From Candidatus Odyssella thessalonicensis L13 (GTDB lineage Bacteria > Pseudomonadota > Alphaproteobacteria > Paracaedibacterales > Paracaedibacteraceae), in assembly GCF_000190415.1 (NCBI RefSeq), contig NZ_AEWF01000001.1, positions 434,001 through 498,000 on the forward strand: a stretch of DNA of 64,000 nt, read 5' to 3'. Positions 54,104 through 62,526 of the stretch are shown here, piece by piece. Made by a program: the position numbers and the translations under genes. The notes under the pieces are model-generated. The model was given only the letters and a program-made list of their open reading frames with translations. It was not told where the DNA came from and made no database searches. Every line of letters starts with the position of its first letter. Position 1 is the first letter of the stretch.

Positions 54104-57100
54104 CTAGATAGAAGTAGGAGAGAAAGTTTCCTCTTTAGCCATCAATTTTCGTTCCAGCAACGCTGCAATTGAATCAAAGTTGAGTGAGCGAGCAATATCT
54201 ATGATATTTCTTCCCTGTTTATCGCGATGATTAATATCTGATCCCCATTCTACTAACAATACAATGAGCTCGTAAGCTTTATTCTCTACCGCTTTAAATA
54301 GCGGTGTTTGACCATCCTTATCTTGTTGATTAATATTCGCTCCTCCCGCTATTAATAACTCAGCACTTTTTATGTTATTGTTAATAGCAGCAGCGAACAA
54401 AGCGGTAAATCCCTTCTCATTGGTAGCATCAATTTGAGCATTTCGTTTAATTAATAGCTCAACCAAAAATTTAGAATCATGATAGGCTGCCGCCATTAGT
54501 GGCGCTACCCCGTTGCTGTTTCTGTGGTTAACATTTGCTCCTCGTGTTATTAACAACTCACCAATCTGATAAGCGTCTTTCTCTGCTGCAATAAATAGTG
54601 GTGTTTGACCATAATTATCTTGATGGTTAATATCTGCTCCTTTGGCAATTAACATCTCAGCAATTTGTAGGTTATTGTTAATAACAGCACAGAGTAGAGG
54701 GGTCAATCCATCTTCATTTGCAGCATCAATTCGGGCATTTCGCTCCAATAATAATTTAACAATAAATTCAGAATTATTATAGGCTGCGATCATTAAGGGT
54801 GTTTGACCATAATTATCTTTTGCATCAACATCTTTGGTTTTCTCAAGAAGAATTTCTACGGCACTTTCTGCATTTTTCATAATTGCTATACTCAACGGCA
54901 TCCATCCAGAGGTATCTCTTGCATCCACTTGTGCCCCATTAGCAATCAAAAGTTCAACCGCGTCGACCGCATTATAACCAGCAGCCATATGCAATGGTGT
55001 TTGCTTTATAAAATTCTCATCATTAATATTGGCACCTATATCAAGTAGCCTTTTTATAACTCTTGTTGCATTTTCCGTACACGCTCTGAAAAGAGCCGTA
55101 TTTCCTTTCGCATCTCGATGATGAATATTAGCACCTTTCGCAACTAGCCTTGTAAGCGTTTGCAGTGAATTTGCTACTGCAACATTAAATACAGGGGTTT
55201 GTTCATGAGAGTTGGGAGGGTTAACCTCAGCCCCATAGTCTAGCAGCATTTCAATGGAGGCAGGCTGGTTTCTTTCAGCCAGAATATGAAGAGCGGTATC
55301 GCCATCTTTATCCCGTTGATCAATTTCAGCACCATTCTTGAGTAATAATTGTAGTGCTTGCCGGGCATCCTGTATCGCAGCTATATGTAATGGTGTTTGA
55401 AGATCAAACATCTCCTTTGCATCAATAGCTGCTCCTTTATCAAGAAGCAATTGAATTATCTGAGCATTATCTGTTGCTGCAGCTAAATGGAGATAGGTTA
55501 AGCCTCCTTTGGTAAAATTTGTCTGATTAGGTTTGACATACTCAAGCAATTTATCAATTTTTGGATATTGCCCCATAATAGCCCAGTCAATCGCTGTTTG
55601 TCCCCAATTGTCTAGCGCAAAAGAAGAGCATTTTTGCTTAAGGAGTTTTACAATAGACCAGGGTGCGCCGAAGTAGACAGCCACCATGAGCAAGGTGCGT
55701 CCATATCTATCTGTTTCAGATACAAACTCTGTTTGCTTAAGACTTTGCTTGAATAGCTTTTTTGTAAGGGGTGCAAATTTTTGCAGTTTTGCTAGGGCAA
55801 AAAGCAATCCCTTATCAGAAATTTCTGGATTAGCATTATGGGCAAGCAACAATTCAACAATTGTACTTTGACCTGTCTGAATCGCCAGCTCAAGAGGAGA
55901 CAATAAGAATGATGCCTCTAAGGAATTAAGCAGAGAGTTCTGGCGGAGATCTTTGACAGGGTTATTTACCACAGCCGGCTCAAAACTTAAGATCTTTTCT
56001 AAGGATTTGGAATAACCGCGAATAATAAACAAGGAAATAAGATTTTCTAAATCAAATAGATTTTCAGCCACCCGTAGATCAATCTTATTATCTTGCAAAC
56101 TTCTCGCTTTAAGATCATCTAACTCTTGCTGTCTAAAATTCTTATTTTGCCTTAGGTAATTATTAATGCTTTCTAAGAATTGTTCTATCTCTGCTTCCTT
56201 AAAGGCAGCCTTAATATCCAGAACACCGCGACCAATCTTGAAGCCTAACTTATCATTCTTTCGCGCTGAGCGTAAAAGTATATCAATATACTTCTCAGGC
56301 GTATATCGCCAAGCTGGAAAAGCCTCCATTAATAAGGCTAGAGCCCCAGAAACAATGGGGGCTGAAAAGGAAGTTCCAGTGTGGGCCTCTCGCCTTGAGC
56401 CTGGTATACCGACCAAGATCTGACTTCCTGGGGTACATATAAAACGATCAAAGGAAGGCAAAGAATAATTACTACTGCTGGCTAATTGTTCATAGCCCTG
56501 ACTGTAATCTAGATTACCAATAGCAATCATTCTACCTTGCGTCTCTTCTTCAATGAAACGCTGTAAGCCTAAAGAAACTTCTGTCCCCCTATTACCAGCC
56601 GACTTAACAATTAAGATGCCTTTTAGGGCAAGTTTTTTAACTTCTTGGGCATAAGAATCATAAGCCATATGATAAGTATCCCAATCAGAATCCTTTTGCT
56701 TAGATTTACTCGCGAGAAACCCGCTTGAAACATTTAAGATCTCATATTGACCACTCAAAGAGAGCCTTCGATCTTGAAAACGAAGCTCTGAGGCTGGGGC
56801 TACTGCATGAATTACACTTGTTACTGCGGTACCATGCGAGAAATCCTTCCCCACCTTTAAGAAGTTCAGCTTCGCACCATCTGCTCCAAATAAATCATGA
56901 TTCCAATCAATACCAGATTCCAGAATTCCAACGCTTACTCCTTTACCTGTTGCTTTGCTATGAATTTCTGGAAGTGAAAGAAGAAGTTCAAAGTCGACTA
57001 TTTGCTCTGTCTTTTTATTCCTATCAGTATAGGTGCCCAGAAAAGGGTACTCTTGGCTTACATTCTTAAAGCTATTATGGCGCCCCAATCGCTTTGATCT

Positions 57101-57226
57101 AAGGACTACGGCCTGGCTATTTCCCGAAGAGGAAGACATACTTTCAACTGGCTGTTCCATTGCATACATCAGATTGGTTTTTAAGATGCTGACAAGAAAC
57201 AGTAGTTTAAAGGAATTTACTTTCAA
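54104..57226 (-). CDS. Exported subtilisin-like protein fused to ankyrin repeats
   Basis: The 1040-residue protein starts at a TTG, the only start that keeps the signal peptide (KLLFLVSILKTNLMYAMEQP). Residues 77-345 are a subtilase (S8) domain: GVSVGILESGIDWNHDLF, DFSHGTAV (His131), VKSAGNRG (Asn212, oxyanion) and HTGTSFSAPIVSGALAL (Ser286). The position of the catalytic Asp in the D-(S/T)-G motif is Glu103 here. A helical linker follows, then about 17 ankyrin repeats from about 430 to 1030 (TPLHIAAIQDARQALQLLLKNGAEI is a typical unit, given here in two parts: TPLHIAAI and LQLLLKNGAEI). It may be a weakly active or inactive protease with a protein-binding arm. Host targeting is inferred. Confidence 0.82.
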   Translation of the reverse strand: MKVNSFKLLFLVSILKTNLMYAMEQPVESMSSSSGNSQAVVLRSKRLGRHNSFKNVSQEYPFLGTYTDRNKKTEQIVDFELLLSLPEIHSKATGKGVSVGILESGIDWNHDLFGADGAKLNFLKVGKDFSHGTAVTSVIHAVAPASELRFQDRRLSLSGQYEILNVSSGFLASKSKQKDSDWDTYHMAYDSYAQEVKKLALKGILIVKSAGNRGTEVSLGLQRFIEEETQGRMIAIGNLDYSQGYEQLASSSNYSLPSFDRFICTPGSQILVGIPGSRREAHTGTSFSAPIVSGALALLMEAFPAWRYTPEKYIDILLRSARKNDKLGFKIGRGVLDIKAAFKEAEIEQFLESINNYLRQNKNFRQQELDDLKARSLQDNKIDLRVAENLFDLENLISLFIIRGYSKSLEKILSFEPAVVNNPVKDLRQNSLLNSLEASFLLSPLELAIQTGQSTIVELLLAHNANPEISDKGLLFALAKLQKFAPLTKKLFKQSLKQTEFVSETDRYGRTLLMVAVYFGAPWSIVKLLKQKCSSFALDNWGQTAIDWAIMGQYPKIDKLLEYVKPNQTNFTKGGLTYLHLAAATDNAQIIQLLLDKGAAIDAKEMFDLQTPLHIAAIQDARQALQLLLKNGAEIDQRDKDGDTALHILAERNQPASIEMLLDYGAEVNPPNSHEQTPVFNVAVANSLQTLTRLVAKGANIHHRDAKGNTALFRACTENATRVIKRLLDIGANINDENFIKQTPLHMAAGYNAVDAVELLIANGAQVDARDTSGWMPLSIAIMKNAESAVEILLEKTKDVDAKDNYGQTPLMIAAYNNSEFIVKLLLERNARIDAANEDGLTPLLCAVINNNLQIAEMLIAKGADINHQDNYGQTPLFIAAEKDAYQIGELLITRGANVNHRNSNGVAPLMAAAYHDSKFLVELLIKRNAQIDATNEKGFTALFAAAINNNIKSAELLIAGGANINQQDKDGQTPLFKAVENKAYELIVLLVEWGSDINHRDKQGRNIIDIARSLNFDSIAALLERKLMAKEETFSPTSI

Positions 57227-57411
57227 GATTATTTAACCTATTTTCGTAGAGCTTACACTTTTATCTCTTGCCTGATAGATGGTCACTGTTTTAATATTTT
57301 CAAGTAATATTTCAAGTCACGGCCTGTCTATTTATTTTTATAAAATCTGCGCCGACCCTATTACCTGTAATTAATGGAGCTTCTTAGCAATTTTATTGCC
57401 TTATTTGGTAA

Positions 57412-57597
57412 ACCAGTGCGCCCTCTTTGGCTGCCATACATCAAAGTTTAAGAAAGACTCAGGCTTATATTGGGTTAGGTAATCTTTATAGTGCTCAGCG
57501 TGATAACAGAGAAGCATTGCCCTATTTTGAAAAGGCTCTCGAAATTAGCCTAAGTGAGAAATGGCGCAGTTTAGCTTCATGTTTCATTCTCATTTAA
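57412..57597 (+). pseudogene. Remnant of a TPR-repeat protein
   Basis: A frame without a start codon contains QAYIGLGNLYSAQRDN followed by REALPYFEKALEISL, a good tetratricopeptide-repeat match, then runs into a stop at 57595 after overlapping the 3' end of the convergent kinase gene. The rest of the original gene is missing. It fills most of the otherwise non-coding gap between the subtilase-ankyrin gene and the kinase gene; 57237-57411 holds nothing I can recognise. Confidence 0.5.
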
Positions 57598-58476
57598 GAG
57601 ATTTAAAATTATGGTTGCTTGCAATAAAGCGTCAGGGCTATTCTGGTCCTCTATCTGGCACAATTCAAAGGTTGCTTTCCATAAAGCCCACGCCCGAGCT
57701 CGAAGCCAAGTATTTGCATCCAATCCCATCTCCTTTATGAAAATCTCACGTGCTTTCCCCGCTAAATAAGTCCAAGCAATTACAAGATCGCCGGCAGGAT
57801 CACCAATAGCGATGCCCCCAAAATCAATGATCGCAGAGAGTTTGCCATTATTCATGAGTATATTTCCGATGGTAAGATCCCCATGAATCCATACCGGCGG
57901 ATTGTTCCATTGCGTAGCGCAAGCTCGTTCCCATAAATTAAGAGCTTTATTACTATCTATAATTCCTCTTAGCTTTGCTATCTGTTCACGGGCGTCTTTA
58001 TCGTAAACACTCAAGTGGTCACCGCGCCAGCAGTTATGCTGGCCAGGTGCTGGTCCTGGAATATCTGTGATGACCTGAAGTTCCTTTAAAAAGATGGCTA
58101 AGTCAAAGGCAATCAGCTCCTTCTCCCTCTCACTTAATGTCAAAAGGTTGATACTTTTCCCAGGCAACCATTTATAAAGGGAAAATGGATAAGGATAGCT
58201 TGTGGAAGGAGTTCCCATCCTAAGGGGAGCTGGGATGCTAATACTCAGGTGTTGCGCTAACTTGGTTAATAGCTCTTGTTCCTTAGGAACTTTTAGCGCA
58301 TAGCTCTCTGCTGTCGGCATGCGGATAAGCATATTATCCCCAAGCCTATAGGTACGGTTATCATGACCTTGCTTTTCAACTTCACTTACAGGCAAATGGG
58401 CATATTCAGGGAATTGCTCGATAATAAGCTGATGAGCAAGCCCAACTGTTGGGATGAATCGTTTAATAATCATCAT
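57577..58476 (-). CDS. Aminoglycoside phosphotransferase (APH) family kinase
   Basis: The 299-residue protein has the kinase-like fold motifs: an N-terminal lobe with NRTYRLGDNMLIRMP, the hinge region LYKWLPGKSI, the catalytic loop WIHGDLTIGNIL (His-x-Asp with Asn), and the Mg-binding IIDFGGIAIGDPAGDL. This family phosphorylates aminoglycosides, macrolides or small metabolites; the actual substrate cannot be read from sequence, and a role in antibiotic resistance is not implied. It is a single gene on the minus strand. Its upstream side holds a short gap before the broken lipoprotein gene. Confidence 0.82.
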   Translation of the reverse strand: MMIIKRFIPTVGLAHQLIIEQFPEYAHLPVSEVEKQGHDNRTYRLGDNMLIRMPTAESYALKVPKEQELLTKLAQHLSISIPAPLRMGTPSTSYPYPFSLYKWLPGKSINLLTLSEREKELIAFDLAIFLKELQVITDIPGPAPGQHNCWRGDHLSVYDKDAREQIAKLRGIIDSNKALNLWERACATQWNNPPVWIHGDLTIGNILMNNGKLSAIIDFGGIAIGDPAGDLVIAWTYLAGKAREIFIKEMGLDANTWLRARAWALWKATFELCQIEDQNSPDALLQATIILNLLNENET

Positions 58477-58589
58477 TATTGCATCTTCCTCACTATGCCC
58501 GTCTGAGGTTTGAATTTATTGATGCGGATTCTCTCCCATCCGAGTCTTTGGTAAGACGTCTGAAACTAAATATTGATAGTGCCTCAGAA

Positions 58590-59045
58590 TTAATGAAATA
58601 CCTCAACAAATTTAATGATTCTATTTTCATTGTTAAACTGAAGATAACCAGAAATCTTATGATCTCCTTTTTTATCATCAGCCTTAATTAGTTCTGCGTT
58701 GCATCGCAAGATGGCAAGATCATCTTTAATAATTTCCTCAGTGACGGGTAAAATAAAGAAGGTTCTTGTTTTTGAGGCATCCATCCTCTCATACGTTTCG
58801 AAAAACTCTTGAGTGTTGTTGGCGATGGTCTTATCATTTACAATCAAGAGCGCATCTTTAGCAAAAAACTTTTCTATATCAGCAAGGGTGATGGTTCTCA
58901 TCTTATCTCTCAAAATAGTATTATGCCACTAGAGAAAATCATTGATTATAACTTTCCTTGAAGAGAGGTCTTCAGACGGAAGTTGAGTACAATTACTTAA
59001 AGCAAGAATCAAGCTTAAAGGGGCAAGGACGTTAGAAAATCTCAT
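58590..59045 (-). pseudogene. SnoaL/NTF2-like lipoprotein broken by an in-frame TAG
   Basis: From the ATG at 59045 the frame reads a lipoprotein signal (APLSLILALSNC, Cys19), then VIINDFL, a TAG stop (plus-strand 58929-58931), then WHNTILRDK and MRTITLADIEKFFAKDALLIVN, continuing intact to 58590. The part after the stop looks like the SnoaL/NTF2 fold (helix, then a curved sheet with LIKADDKKG and ISGYLQF). Without the stop it would be a 151-residue lipoprotein. An ATG at 58901 could start a cytosolic product of 103 residues, with a weak GAGAG ahead of it. Confidence 0.68.
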
Positions 59046-59491
59046 TTAGCTATTCCTTTAACGCAGCAAAATAATGCTTCTCATTATAAGAGCTTTAATA
59101 AGTAAAACACCGGCTATATTGCTACCACCATAACTTTTGTTCGGTCAATTAATACATAATCCAACATTATTTTTCTGACTCAATTATATCCCAATGCAAG
59201 CTTGCTTAGATGACCTTGAGCATGGCTTTTAACTCATTTTATCACGTTCGACTCTATCCGATGCAAGCCTTAAACCATACTAAATGGTTAAGCAGTTTAA
59301 TGCTTGCTGTATATCGGTCATCCCCTCTTTTATAACGAACCTAAGCAAGGCGAGATATGTTTAAAATTAATCTCCCCCGCTGACAGCAAACCAGGTCCCT
59401 CGGTAATTATCCAAGATTTTTAGTTAAATTAACCATCTTTTAAGGTGAAACACTTTAAAATTGTGATAGAAAATGGAAAAGGATCCAGACC
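59046..59491. other. Divergent intergenic region, no gene seen
   Basis: This 446-base AT-rich region separates the broken lipoprotein from the Cys/Pro-rich exported gene. I see no gene. GAAAAGGATCC lies just ahead of the next start. Confidence 0.4.
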
Positions 59492-60643
59492 ATGAATAAG
59501 GTATTCGCATTATTTATCACAGTAATCCTTAGCTCCTGTCCCTTAAGTGCGGCTCAGTTTGGGCCTGGAAATGTTGGAAACGCTCAAGGCATGGGGGGCG
59601 GAGGATTTGGGAATGGCGATGGATTCGATCAGGGCAGTGATAATGGCGGGGGAATAGATGGTCCAGATGATATGGATAATCTTCAACCGCCCGCTGGTAA
59701 TAATTCTCCGCCCTCTAACATGCCTCAAAGAGGGGGACCAACCTCAAGGCCGCCCGTTGGCATGGATGGTGGAGATTATGGAGATCCAAACGATCCCAGC
59801 GGCATAAATGATGATGGCAATGATTTAAATAATGCCGGCAGCTCAGCCTACGCGGCTTCCGCTCCAGGCGCAGGGCCCAATGCTGCAAATCCGCAAGGCG
59901 GCAGCCATCAACAAAAGTTAAAAGGGATGGATTACGTTCGTCAGTTGCAAAATGCCCTCCTGGAAGGTAATAAGAAAAGCTTATGTGATGAAGGCGGAGT
60001 GTGCCGAAAGAATTTTGGTGAAGGGTGCAAAAGCTCAAAGAACTTTCTCTCGGTGTGTGCGACAATTTGCAGCGATATTGCCGAGTTCCGCGGCTCCCAT
60101 TGCCTGAGTGGCGGCGCGAAACGTTACAAAATGAATCCGCAGACCATGGTTTACAACGCCCGTCCAGATAAGCAGAAACCTGCGGAAACCACAGCACAAC
60201 ATATTGCGATCCAACTTCGTGAGGGCCGTAAAGCCTTAAGGGATGACAAGCGTCTATTCTTCAATACCTTTTGCACGCCTCCCGCCGTTCAAATGATTCC
60301 TGACAATGATCGCACTGAACTTGCTTTAGCATGCTTGGACTTCCTTTATAATGGCTATCCGCCAGAGTCAGCAGTGACTCAAGTAAAAACTAACGCTTTT
60401 GTTCAAGCGCCCCAGGCTCCCACAATGTGCCCAACGGTACAGCCTCAACCAGCACCACCCCCGCCGCCTCCCGCTCCTCCACCTGCTCCTGCCCCTGCCA
60501 CTAATGATGATGTGGCCACCCCCCTAGGGGGATTAGCGAATGCTGGGGTTGATAAAGGAGCACAATACGATGGGAAGCTACCGGCAATTGTCGAGGACAA
60601 GGAAGGGGGAGAAGAAGATTGTGATGAACCTAAAAAAAAGTAA
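59492..60643 (+). CDS. Exported Gly/Asn- and Pro-rich protein, zero-frame product
   Basis: The 383-residue zero-frame product has a signal peptide (ending SAAQF), a Gly/Asn/Asp-rich low-complexity region (25-130), a folded Cys-containing domain (about 145-305; Cys in LCDEGGVCRKNFGEGC, VCATIC, HC, FCTPP, AC) and a Pro/Ala-rich tail with two polyproline runs. It ends in a TAA immediately after A-AAA-AAG (60634-60640). The -1 frame stays open for 157 codons from there, so the gene probably encodes a longer protein of about 540 residues. The Cys domain could be disulfide-bonded in the periplasm. The family is not recognised. Confidence 0.7.
   Translation: MNKVFALFITVILSSCPLSAAQFGPGNVGNAQGMGGGGFGNGDGFDQGSDNGGGIDGPDDMDNLQPPAGNNSPPSNMPQRGGPTSRPPVGMDGGDYGDPNDPSGINDDGNDLNNAGSSAYAASAPGAGPNAANPQGGSHQQKLKGMDYVRQLQNALLEGNKKSLCDEGGVCRKNFGEGCKSSKNFLSVCATICSDIAEFRGSHCLSGGAKRYKMNPQTMVYNARPDKQKPAETTAQHIAIQLREGRKALRDDKRLFFNTFCTPPAVQMIPDNDRTELALACLDFLYNGYPPESAVTQVKTNAFVQAPQAPTMCPTVQPQPAPPPPPPAPPPAPAPATNDDVATPLGGLANAGVDKGAQYDGKLPAIVEDKEGGEEDCDEPKKK
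60632..60640 (+). promoter_or_regulatory. Slippery sequence for possible -1 frameshift
   Basis: A tract of eight A followed by G contains A-AAA-AAG in the zero frame, the heptamer used in E. coli dnaX, directly before the TAA stop. A purine-rich GGAAGGGGGAGAAG lies about 20 bases upstream. A weak CCCC/GGGG stem lies downstream. Confidence 0.5.
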
Positions 60644-61113
60644 AGAAGAACCCCGTAAAACGTAAAGCAAAGGGGAAGAAAAAACCTGCCTCCAAACCAG
60701 CTGCGTCAGCACCTGCCCCTCAGCCTAGTGGGGCGCCAGCATCCCCTGCGGCGGCACCAGACAGCACTTCAACTCCCCCTGAGCAAGCCTCGTCAGATTC
60801 CTCTGCAGACGACTCAAAAAAACAAGATGATGACTCGTCCAAGCCAGCTGCGGCAGAGCCTCAACCAGCAGATGCGGCATCCCAAGCAGAGACACAGCAG
60901 CCTGCCCAGCCCGATAATAAGAAAAAGAATTTATTATCAGCTATCGGCGGGAAAGAAGGAATTGGCAATCTACTTAATAAGATCACCAAGAAAAAGCAAG
61001 CCACCCCTCCAGCAGATAGCGATCAAGAAGGCGGTGATGCTGACGCACCTGCTGATAACAACAATAAACAAGACAAGATTTCCGGCGCAGTTGGCAAATT
61101 CTTGAAATTTTAA
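60640..61113 (+). CDS. C-terminal extension in the -1 frame of the gene at 59492
   Basis: From the slippery site the -1 frame reads VKKNPVKRKAKGKKKPASKP, then an Ala/Pro/Ser/Asp-rich region and NLLSAIGGKEGIGNLLNKI, ending GKFLKF-stop at 61111. It has no start codon or ribosome binding site of its own. Composition continues that of the upstream Pro/Ala tail, and the end looks like a defined amphipathic C-terminus. It is therefore either the normal end of the upstream protein reached by frameshift or slippage, or the tail of a gene that lost one A. The zero frame and other open frames in this stretch do not show such continuity. Confidence 0.6.
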   Translation, partial: VKKNPVKRKAKGKKKPASKPAASAPAPQPSGAPASPAAAPDSTSTPPEQASSDSSADDSKKQDDDSSKPAAAEPQPADAASQAETQQPAQPDNKKKNLLSAIGGKEGIGNLLNKITKKKQATPPADSDQEGGDADAPADNNNKQDKISGAVGKFLKF

Positions 61114-61200
61114 CACTGCCTATATTTAAAGCAATTAAAGCTGATGCGGATCAGAACTGGCTTGAGTGAGAAATATCTTAATACTGAGAGAAGATTTAGG

Positions 61201-61275
61201 TGGCTGGGGTGCTAGGATTCGAACCCAGGAATGGCGGGACCAAAACCCGCTGCCTTACCACTTGGCTACACCCCA
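61201..61275 (-). tRNA. tRNA-Gln (anticodon TTG)
   Basis: On the minus strand TGGGGTG pairs with CACCCCA to form the acceptor stem, followed by an encoded GCCA end. The anticodon stem GCGGG/CCCGC closes a seven-base loop TTTTGGT with anticodon TTG. The T-loop GGTTCGAATCC is canonical. No overlap with a gene. Confidence 0.97.
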
Positions 61276-61281
61276 AAACAT

Positions 61282-61310
61282 ATATAAAAGATAACAAATT
61301 TTTTTATCAA
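61282..61310 (-). promoter_or_regulatory. Promoter of tRNA-Gln
   Basis: Reading the minus strand, TTGATA and TTATAT are 17 bases apart and end seven bases before the tRNA 5' end. Confidence 0.55.
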
Positions 61311-61414
61311 AGGGAAGAGTTTTTTTGGAAAAATAATTCCTTGTAAACATTAATTTTCTTGAATTTAACTTCCGGAGCTGTCAGCTAATTTTTCCAAATT
61401 ATATATTTTTTACC

Positions 61415-61442
61415 TTCACAAATTTTCTGTACTCCTTATAAT
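61415..61442 (+). promoter_or_regulatory. Candidate promoter of the EAL gene
   Basis: TTCACA and a perfect TATAAT are 16 bases apart, about 120 bases ahead of the start codon. Confidence 0.45.
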
Positions 61443-61563
61443 GCATGACTTTTCACAGCCACGTGAAATATCATAAAATTTTATCTTGAAAATTTCTTCT
61501 TTAATGTTTTATAAGATCATAAGTTATTTACATAAAAGTTGAGCTAAATTTTTTAGTTATTAA

Positions 61564-62328
61564 ATGATGATTAGAAATTTCACATCACAAGAATTAAGGC
61601 TAGCGATTTTAACGAATCAATTAGCCATTACGCTGCAGCCTAAGGTATGTTTAAAAACCTTTCAAGTAATTGGCTATGAAGCTTTATTGCGTTGGAATCA
61701 TCCGAGGTATGGGTTAATTCCTGCTAATCAGTGGATCCGCATTGCGGAGGAAAGAAAATTGATCAACCATTTAACCTCTTGGTTAATTTCACAGATTGCC
61801 ACATTTTTATCGCAATCTGACTCCCCGCTTCCCATTGCGATTAATATTTCTCCGGCAAGTATGACAATCCCCTATGTTAACCAAATAATTGCCATATTGC
61901 GATACCATAAGGTTCCCAGTCACCTTATCACTTTGGAACTGACGGAATCTTTAAAGGTCGAAAACTATAACATTATAGCTGGCAGCATCAACATGCTCCG
62001 CCGTGAAGGCATCCGAATTTCCTTAGATGACTTTGGCACCGGTTATAATTCCTTAAAGACCTTAGTCGAGTTAGAAGTTGATGAGATCAAGATTGACAAA
62101 AGCCTTATTCAATCTGATCACCCTAATTCTACCCTCATTCTGGCAACCTTAGCCAATCTTGCCAAAGAGATTAATATTGATATTGTGTGCGAAGGTATTG
62201 AAAACAATACTCACCTAAATAGAGCCATTAAAATTAATGCCCAGGTAGGACAAGGATATCTATTTGGTAAACCTGAACCAATTAACCACCCTCTTCCCGC
62301 CTCGGCTGCAGCCAAACAATTTGCCTAG
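61564..62328 (+). CDS. EAL-domain cyclic-di-GMP phosphodiesterase
   Basis: The 254-residue protein is a stand-alone EAL domain with the catalytic set visible: EALLRWNHP, INISPAS (Asn), LELTES (Glu), SLDDFGTGYNSL (Asp pair), EIKIDKSLI (Lys), CEGIEN (Glu) and GQGYLFGKP (Gln). It should hydrolyse c-di-GMP to pGpG in the cytosol. No signal-input domain or diguanylate cyclase is seen nearby, so its control is probably through expression or a partner. It is a single gene with a possible promoter about 120 bases upstream and a stable hairpin at its end. Confidence 0.92.
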   Translation: MMIRNFTSQELRLAILTNQLAITLQPKVCLKTFQVIGYEALLRWNHPRYGLIPANQWIRIAEERKLINHLTSWLISQIATFLSQSDSPLPIAINISPASMTIPYVNQIIAILRYHKVPSHLITLELTESLKVENYNIIAGSINMLRREGIRISLDDFGTGYNSLKTLVELEVDEIKIDKSLIQSDHPNSTLILATLANLAKEINIDIVCEGIENNTHLNRAIKINAQVGQGYLFGKPEPINHPLPASAAAKQFA

Positions 62329-62329
62329 C

Positions 62330-62365
62330 TTCCGTTTTCAAGAGGGGTAAGCCTCTGAAAACGGA
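62330..62365 (+). terminator. Hairpin after the EAL gene
   Basis: TTCCGTTTTCAAGAGG pairs with CCTCTGAAAACGGAA (one bulged A) around GGTAAG. It starts right after the stop. No T run follows, so termination is likely but not typical. Confidence 0.5.
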
Positions 62366-62526
62366 AAGAGGGAAACTTTAAAATACATAAAACCACCTCT
62401 ATTAAGAAACCTCAGCTTCTAAAAATTAGATGCTTTAACAATTTTCTCAGGTGCCCGCACCGCCTCCTCCTAAATTGCCAGTCCATAAATCAACTTCTGA
62501 TTATTGTTACTATTTGTATTAAGGTC

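Noticed and set aside
57577-58476. Calling the APH-family gene an antibiotic-resistance determinant
   Set aside because: The fold motifs are clear, but substrate specificity cannot be read from the sequence and many family members act on metabolites.
60728-61105. Open frame of 125 codons in the zero frame after the slippery site
   Set aside because: The -1 frame in the same stretch continues the composition and reaches a plausible C-terminus; the zero frame lacks a ribosome binding site.
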